In this document: one piece after another, positions 58,595-64,000 of the stretch
Numbering within the stretch: the first letter of the stretch is position 1
Layout: every line of letters starts with the position of its first letter
Origin: Candidatus Villigracilis adiacens
Lineage (GTDB): Bacteria; Chloroflexota; Anaerolineae; Anaerolineales; Villigracilaceae
Length of the DNA stretch: 64,000 nucleotides
Direction: 5' to 3'
Assembly (NCBI GenBank): GCA_016703605.1
Contig: JADJBU010000022.1
Location: 248,001 to 312,000 of the forward strand
Program-made: the position numbers and the translations under genes
The notes under the pieces: generated by a model
What the model was told of the DNA's origin: nothing
Databases searched by the model: none
The model's input: the letters and a program-made list of their open reading frames with translations, nothing else

Positions 58595-60487
58595 ATGAAA
58601 CGCATTAATTTTCTAATCCACATCTGCGCGGCTTTGATATTGACAGCCTGTAACCTCGGCGGGGGCGGCGCGACCGAAGCCCCGGCGGAAAGTCAGCTGC
58701 GAGCGGCAGAAGCCACCCCAACCCTGACCCTTGCAGATAAGGTGGCGATTGAACTCACCAGCCAGGCAGACACAAGCATCCAATACAATACCGTCGGACA
58801 GATCGTCAAGTTCAAATTCACGATCAGGATGACCCGGAACGACAGCGCCGACGTGCCGCCCAATATCGCCTTTACCGGCGCGTCGCCCGTCTGCCCAGCC
58901 ATCAACAGCATCGGCAACCTCGACGAACGATTTGATACCGGGGAAACCATGGACTGCGCGCTCGATTACCCGCTCACCCAGGCAGACCTCGACAAGTCGT
59001 CCCTCTCGCTTGCAGTGACGGTCAACATCTATTCGGTCAATTCGAATACAACGACCGCAACCGTTGCGACCATCCCGTCGAAGCTGCTCACGTTGACCAA
59101 AACCGCAGAACCGGCAAGCTATTATCAGACCGGGCAATCCATCAAATTCAACTACACCATCAAGAACAGCGGCTCCAGCCCGTTGGGACCCGGTCAATTC
59201 ACAGTGACGGATTCCGCGGTCAACAATAACGCCGCCTTCAACTGCGGGGACGCAAACGCCTCGCTCGCCTCTGGCGCAACCCTGACCTGTTCCGCCGCCT
59301 ACACAGTCACCGCCGCCGACATGAACGCCGCTTCGATCGCCTCCGTTGCCACAGCGGCGGGAGGAGGCGCGAATCCGTCTGCGCAGGTATCGGTGACGCT
59401 GAACAAGACGTCTGCTCCGGCGCTTGCCTCGGGCGCGACCATCCAGCACACGGTTATCGAAGGCGAATGGCTGTGGCAGATCGCGCGGTGTTATGGAGCA
59501 GACCCCGCCAAAACGATAGCAGCAAACCCGCAGTTGGCGAATCCAGCCCAGATCAAGGCGGGAACCGTGGTCACAGTCCCCAACATTGGGAGCAATGGAA
59601 AGATCAACAATCCGCCCTGCGTCGGCAGGCATCTTGTCCAATCCGGCGATACATGGGCGTCCATCGCGTCGAAGTACGGCGCAGACCAGGGACTCTTGCA
59701 GATCGCCAATGGAAATATCCTGACAGTCGGCAAGGAAGTCAAAGTGCCGTTTTACACAGCGGGGTTGAACATCCCAACGCCAGGCGCGGCGCCGGTTGTG
59801 ACTCCCGGGGTGACAACCACCCCCGCGCCCGCGGCCGGGTTGAAGTTGACCGTATCCGCATTGCCCGCCGCATATAGTTCCGCGGGACAGGCAATTACAT
59901 TCACCTACACCATCCAAAACACCGGCTCGAGCAGCAATGGACCGGCCCAATTCACCATCACAGACGGTCTTGTCAGCGCGGGCGCGTTCAATTGCGGCAG
60001 CCCCACCACCCTCTCGCCCGGCGCGACGACCTTCTGCACCGCCACGTATTCCGTCCCGCAAAATGTGTTCGACAGCGCCGCGACCGTTACAAGCAATGCC
60101 ACCGCATCGGGAGGCGGCGTTACCTCTGCGGCTGTCACCATAAACGTCTCCAAAGCCGTTTCGCAATTGACCCTGACCGTTACGGCCAACCCGATTGCCT
60201 TCAACCAGGTCGGGCAGACGATTGCATTCACATACATCATCAAGAACACAGGCGCCACCACGCTCGGACCGGGGCAATTCACCGTCTCGGATAGTCTCGT
60301 CAGTTCCACCCCGATCAACTGCGGCACGTCAAGCATTTCGTTACCGGCTGGAGAAAGCATAACCTGCAACGCAAACCTCACCATCACAGACGAGTTATTC
60401 GCCAAATCCACGCTGACCAGCAGCGCCACCGCGTCTGGCGGCGGCGTTACGTCTGCGGCTGTCAACACCACAATCACCAAACAATAA
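58595..60487 (+). CDS. Lipoprotein with DUF11-like repeats and two LysM domains
   Basis: Cell-surface lipoprotein, 630 residues. The signal peptide ends at lipobox LTAC (C19). Beta-sandwich repeats of DUF11 type occupy about 40-160, 165-270, 405-515 and 520-630, with matching phrases such as GQSIKFNYTIKNSG, GQAITFTYTIQNTG and GQTIAFTYIIKNTG. Two LysM domains lie between them (about 285-335, IQHTVIEGEWLWQIARCYGA; 345-390, HLVQSGDTWASIASKYGA) and should bind peptidoglycan or chitin-type glycans. It is 14 bases upstream of the M3 peptidase gene. Confidence 0.85.
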   Translation: MKRINFLIHICAALILTACNLGGGGATEAPAESQLRAAEATPTLTLADKVAIELTSQADTSIQYNTVGQIVKFKFTIRMTRNDSADVPPNIAFTGASPVCPAINSIGNLDERFDTGETMDCALDYPLTQADLDKSSLSLAVTVNIYSVNSNTTTATVATIPSKLLTLTKTAEPASYYQTGQSIKFNYTIKNSGSSPLGPGQFTVTDSAVNNNAAFNCGDANASLASGATLTCSAAYTVTAADMNAASIASVATAAGGGANPSAQVSVTLNKTSAPALASGATIQHTVIEGEWLWQIARCYGADPAKTIAANPQLANPAQIKAGTVVTVPNIGSNGKINNPPCVGRHLVQSGDTWASIASKYGADQGLLQIANGNILTVGKEVKVPFYTAGLNIPTPGAAPVVTPGVTTTPAPAAGLKLTVSALPAAYSSAGQAITFTYTIQNTGSSSNGPAQFTITDGLVSAGAFNCGSPTTLSPGATTFCTATYSVPQNVFDSAATVTSNATASGGGVTSAAVTINVSKAVSQLTLTVTANPIAFNQVGQTIAFTYIIKNTGATTLGPGQFTVSDSLVSSTPINCGTSSISLPAGESITCNANLTITDELFAKSTLTSSATASGGGVTSAAVNTTITKQ

Positions 60488-60501
60488 TTGGAGATAACGC
60501 C

Positions 60502-62310
<1,809 letters not shown>

Positions 62311-62314
62311 GATC

Positions 62315-62338
62315 AAGACCGCCGACGGCGGTCTTTTT
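62315..62338 (+). terminator. Terminator of the lipoprotein-peptidase operon
   Basis: AAGACCGCC and GGCGGTCTT pair over a 3-base loop (62315-62335), followed by TTTTAT. Confidence 0.92.
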
Positions 62339-62342
62339 TATC

Positions 62343-62370
62343 TTGACAAATAGACAAACTTCTATATAAT
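62343..62370 (+). promoter_or_regulatory. Promoter and operator of arsR
   Basis: TTGACA (62343-62348), 16 bases, TATAAT (62365-62370); the ATG follows after 6 bases, so the message is probably leaderless. The element ATAGAC-N4-TTCTATATAA (62350-62369) spans spacer and -10 box and recurs before arsM, so it is a good candidate for the ArsR operator. Confidence 0.8.
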
Positions 62371-62376
62371 AAACTT

Positions 62377-62688
62377 ATGAAATTCGACCCCGTCCTCTTT
62401 GCCAAAGCCATCGCAGATGAAACACGTCAGCGCATTATGACCGCCTGCTGTTGCTGCGAACTTTCAGTCAGCGACATCGTTGCAAAGATCGGCTACTCCC
62501 AGCCCACCATCTCGCACCACCTCGCCATCCTGCGCGACGCGGGTCTGGTGAACATCCGCGAAGAAGGCAAGCAAACCTTTTACACCCTCAACCAGGAACA
62601 CATCGCCGTCTGCTGCGGGCAGATCATGCTCAAATTCGCGCCCGAATCAAAAACCACGCTCAACGTCAAAACAACCCTTCAACGGTAA
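62377..62688 (+). CDS. arsR: ArsR-family metalloregulator
   Basis: Winged-helix repressor released from DNA by a metal or metalloid. The 103-residue protein has DETRQRIMTACCCCELSVSD, then IGYSQPTISHHLAILRDAGLV as recognition helix, and REEGKQTFYTL as wing. Four consecutive cysteines (C24-C27) sit just before the place where classical ArsR has ELCVCDL; here that motif is ELSVSDI, without its cysteines. A second pair, C79-C80, lies near the C-terminus. The ligand is probably arsenite, judged from the downstream arsM. Confidence 0.9.
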   Translation: MKFDPVLFAKAIADETRQRIMTACCCCELSVSDIVAKIGYSQPTISHHLAILRDAGLVNIREEGKQTFYTLNQEHIAVCCGQIMLKFAPESKTTLNVKTTLQR

Positions 62689-62691
62689 GCG

Positions 62692-62724
62692 CGGGACTCC
62701 ATCCTAGGCGGAGTCCCGTTAATT
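62692..62724 (+). terminator. Terminator between arsR and arsM
   Basis: CGGGACTCC and GGAGTCCCG pair over a 9-base loop (62692-62718), followed by TTAATTTT. It separates the two genes into independent units. Confidence 0.85.
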
Positions 62725-62736
62725 TTCGCAAAACAC

Positions 62737-62756
62737 ATAGACGTATTTCTATATAA
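62737..62756 (+). promoter_or_regulatory. Putative ArsR operator before arsM
   Basis: ATAGAC-N4-TTCTATATAA, identical outside the 4-base spacer to 62350-62369, overlaps the probable -10 region (TATATAA) of arsM. AAGGAG follows directly. Confidence 0.75.
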
Positions 62757-62766
62757 GGAGACAAAT

Positions 62767-63564
62767 ATGACAACCAATACCCCCATTCACGATGTCGTCC
62801 GCGAACATTATGCCGAACGGATTAAGAGCAACGCTTCCTGCTGCGGCGACAGTTGCTCCTCCCCCGACAGCAAACTCTACCCCGTAGATTTGCTTGCCAC
62901 ATTACCCGACGGCGAATCAGCCGTCAGCTACGGCTGCGGCGACCCGATCACCCTCGCCACCCTGCAACCCGGCCAGACCGTGCTCGACCTCGGCTCAGGC
63001 GCAGGCTTGGACTGTTTCTTCGCCGCCAAACAAGTCGGCGCAGGCGGGAAAGTCATCGGCGTGGACATGACCCCTGAAATGCTGGAACGCGCCAGGTCCA
63101 GCGCGAAGCGAATGAACATCGCCAACGTCGAATTCCGCCAGGGATACATCGAAGAATTACCGGTCGACTCCGACACCGTCGATGTCGTCATCTCGAACTG
63201 CGTGATCAACCTTTCGCCCGCCAAGGAAAGCGTGTTTGCCGAAACCTTCCGCGTCTTGAAACCCGGGGGCAGGCTGGCTGTCTCTGATATCGTCACCGAC
63301 GGCGAACTGCCGGAAGCGGTCCGCAAAAGTTTAAGCGCATGGGCAGGCTGCGTGGCGGGTGCGGTGGAAGCGAAGGAATACATCGGCATGATGGAAGCCG
63401 CCGGATTCACGAATATCTCGGTCACACCGGTCTTCTTCGATAAGGAAACCGTTGACGGCGCCATTGATGAGGTAAAAGACCAGATCGACCTGAGCGCCGT
63501 ATCGCGCGACGATATTTACAAGGCGGTATTCAGCGCAAAGATCACAGCCTACAAACCGGTTTAA
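62767..63564 (+). CDS. arsM: Arsenite methyltransferase
   Basis: Uses S-adenosylmethionine to methylate As(III), giving less retained or volatile products. The 265-residue protein has the SAM motif VLDLGSGAGLDCFFAAK and the three conserved ArsM cysteines at C57 (SYGCGDP), C145 (SNCVINL) and C195 (WAGCVAG). An extra CC-x3-C cluster (C25, C26, C30) lies near the N-terminus. ATAAGGAGAC precedes the ATG. The pair with arsR and the shared operator indicate induction by arsenite. No arsenite efflux gene is visible inside the window. Confidence 0.94.
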   Translation: MTTNTPIHDVVREHYAERIKSNASCCGDSCSSPDSKLYPVDLLATLPDGESAVSYGCGDPITLATLQPGQTVLDLGSGAGLDCFFAAKQVGAGGKVIGVDMTPEMLERARSSAKRMNIANVEFRQGYIEELPVDSDTVDVVISNCVINLSPAKESVFAETFRVLKPGGRLAVSDIVTDGELPEAVRKSLSAWAGCVAGAVEAKEYIGMMEAAGFTNISVTPVFFDKETVDGAIDEVKDQIDLSAVSRDDIYKAVFSAKITAYKPV

Positions 63565-63583
63565 CATTTATCCGCCCAACAGG

Positions 63584-63625
63584 AAAAGCGGGTCACGCTT
63601 CATAATCGCGTGACCTGCTTTTTGT
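63584..63625 (+). terminator. Terminator of arsM
   Basis: AAAAGCGGGTCACGC and GCGTGACCTGCTTTT pair with one mismatch over a 9-base loop, followed by a T-run. Confidence 0.88.
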
Positions 63626-63799
63626 TATTCATGACTTTTTCAAAGCCTTAAAACTTAATGCGAAAAGCGCGAAAAAGGCGAATTTTGCAAAAAGAACCCC
63701 CTTTCGTGTCATTCACCCCATTTGCGGCATTCGCGTTAAGCCTTTGAATCACATTCACATTTCAAAAAGATGCTTTGAGAAAAACACATCTTGTTATTA

Positions 63800-63957
63800 G
63801 TGTGCAAGCAAGGTTATCAGTTTGGACTGCAAAAACCTGCCCTGAGCCTGTCGAAGGGTCTCCCGATTTTGCTCGAAAGTCGGGAGATGTCGTGGCGCCG
63901 TTGGCGCCACCACAACGCCGCTTTCGACTCCGCGCCTGGCATGTTTTGCTTGCACAC
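63800..63957. mobile_element. Miniature inverted-repeat element, family A, full form with target duplication
   Basis: A 158-bp element with perfect 12-bp terminal inverted repeats GTGTGCAAGCAA (63800-63811) and TTGCTTGCACAC (63946-63957), flanked by a perfect 8-bp direct repeat TGTTATTA (63792-63799 and 63958-63965). It is in opposite orientation to the copy at 58106-58265. No coding capacity. Confidence 0.9.
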
Positions 63958-64000
63958 TGTTATTATCATCATCTTGACAGCGCAAAGTTTTGGAGGTAAA

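Larger units (their letters stand above)
63565..64000. other. Terminal gap with terminator, repeat words and a family A element
   Basis: No gene is seen. It holds the arsM terminator, AT-rich words (AATGCGAAAAGCGCGAAAAAGG), the family A element, TTGACA at 63974-63979 and GGAGG at 63992-63996, so another plus-strand gene probably starts just beyond 64000. Confidence 0.65.

Noticed and set aside
58613..60277. A 554-codon open frame on the minus strand
   Set aside because: It is antisense to the LysM/DUF11 lipoprotein gene, has no recognisable domain and has a Cys/Arg/Gly-biased composition typical of a shadow frame in GC-rich DNA.

Overview
The window is a GC-rich bacterial chromosome segment that looks like a Chloroflexota genome of the Anaerolineae type. 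This placement is an inference from gene content: an Mre/Min elongation cluster with no lipopolysaccharide genes, a split glycine decarboxylase (GcvPA/GcvPB), a topoisomerase I with an extra N-terminal zinc ribbon, many lipoproteins with Thr/Pro-rich linkers, and intergenic spaces full of short palindromes. No phage, complete insertion sequence or CRISPR array is visible. Sixty-two protein genes (one cut by the left edge) and two tRNA genes can be supported.

Layout. 1-5830 (minus) is a cell-shape and division cluster, mreB-mreC-mreD-mrdA-minC-minD. 5964-11672 (plus) holds degV, uridine kinase, a cyclophilin, a VTT membrane protein, an M20 peptidase and a CBS-ACT protein. 11784-16703 (minus) holds a DUF1786 protein, a ferritin-VIT1 fusion, a methyltransferase, an unknown conserved protein and a HEPN/MNT toxin-antitoxin pair. 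16782-20490 (minus) is a glycine cleavage operon, gcvH-gcvPA-gcvPB, behind a tandem glycine riboswitch; gcvT is not here. 20542-23389 (minus) has rluB-like, a membrane protein and scpB. 23431-36234 (plus) is a long run of envelope, glycan and lipid-carrier genes: two lipoproteins, UXS-type decarboxylase, GtrA, thioesterase, GT-C transferase, polysaccharide deacetylase, FemAB-like protein, SDR, MurJ and membrane proteins. 36317-39303 (minus) has rimO and a RodZ-like protein with two HTH domains. 39354-43449 (plus) has a GT4 transferase, yraN and a GH25-SH3-phosphodiester glycosidase fusion. 43617-48311 (minus) has typA and a signalling operon (roadblock, V4R, response regulator, GT2). 48538-50501 (plus) has tRNA-Asp, tRNA-Leu, dgt and greA. 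50558-57976 (minus) has rpsP-khpA-rimM-dprA-manC, then topA and a membrane protein. 58595-64000 (plus) has a LysM lipoprotein, an M3 oligopeptidase and an arsR/arsM pair.

The genes are mostly housekeeping and envelope biogenesis. The less ordinary content lies between genes. Two miniature inverted-repeat elements are bounded by 12-bp terminal repeats and 8-bp target duplications; one copy sits in the loop of a pre-existing hairpin. A third repeat family carries promoter-like hexamers and is tandemly amplified at 27052-27280. Palindromes of 8-2-8 architecture next to GTAC recur in many gaps. Several genes have a TATAAT box only 6-9 bases before the start codon, which suggests leaderless mRNAs. 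gcvPA appears to have lost its canonical start through a one-base indel.
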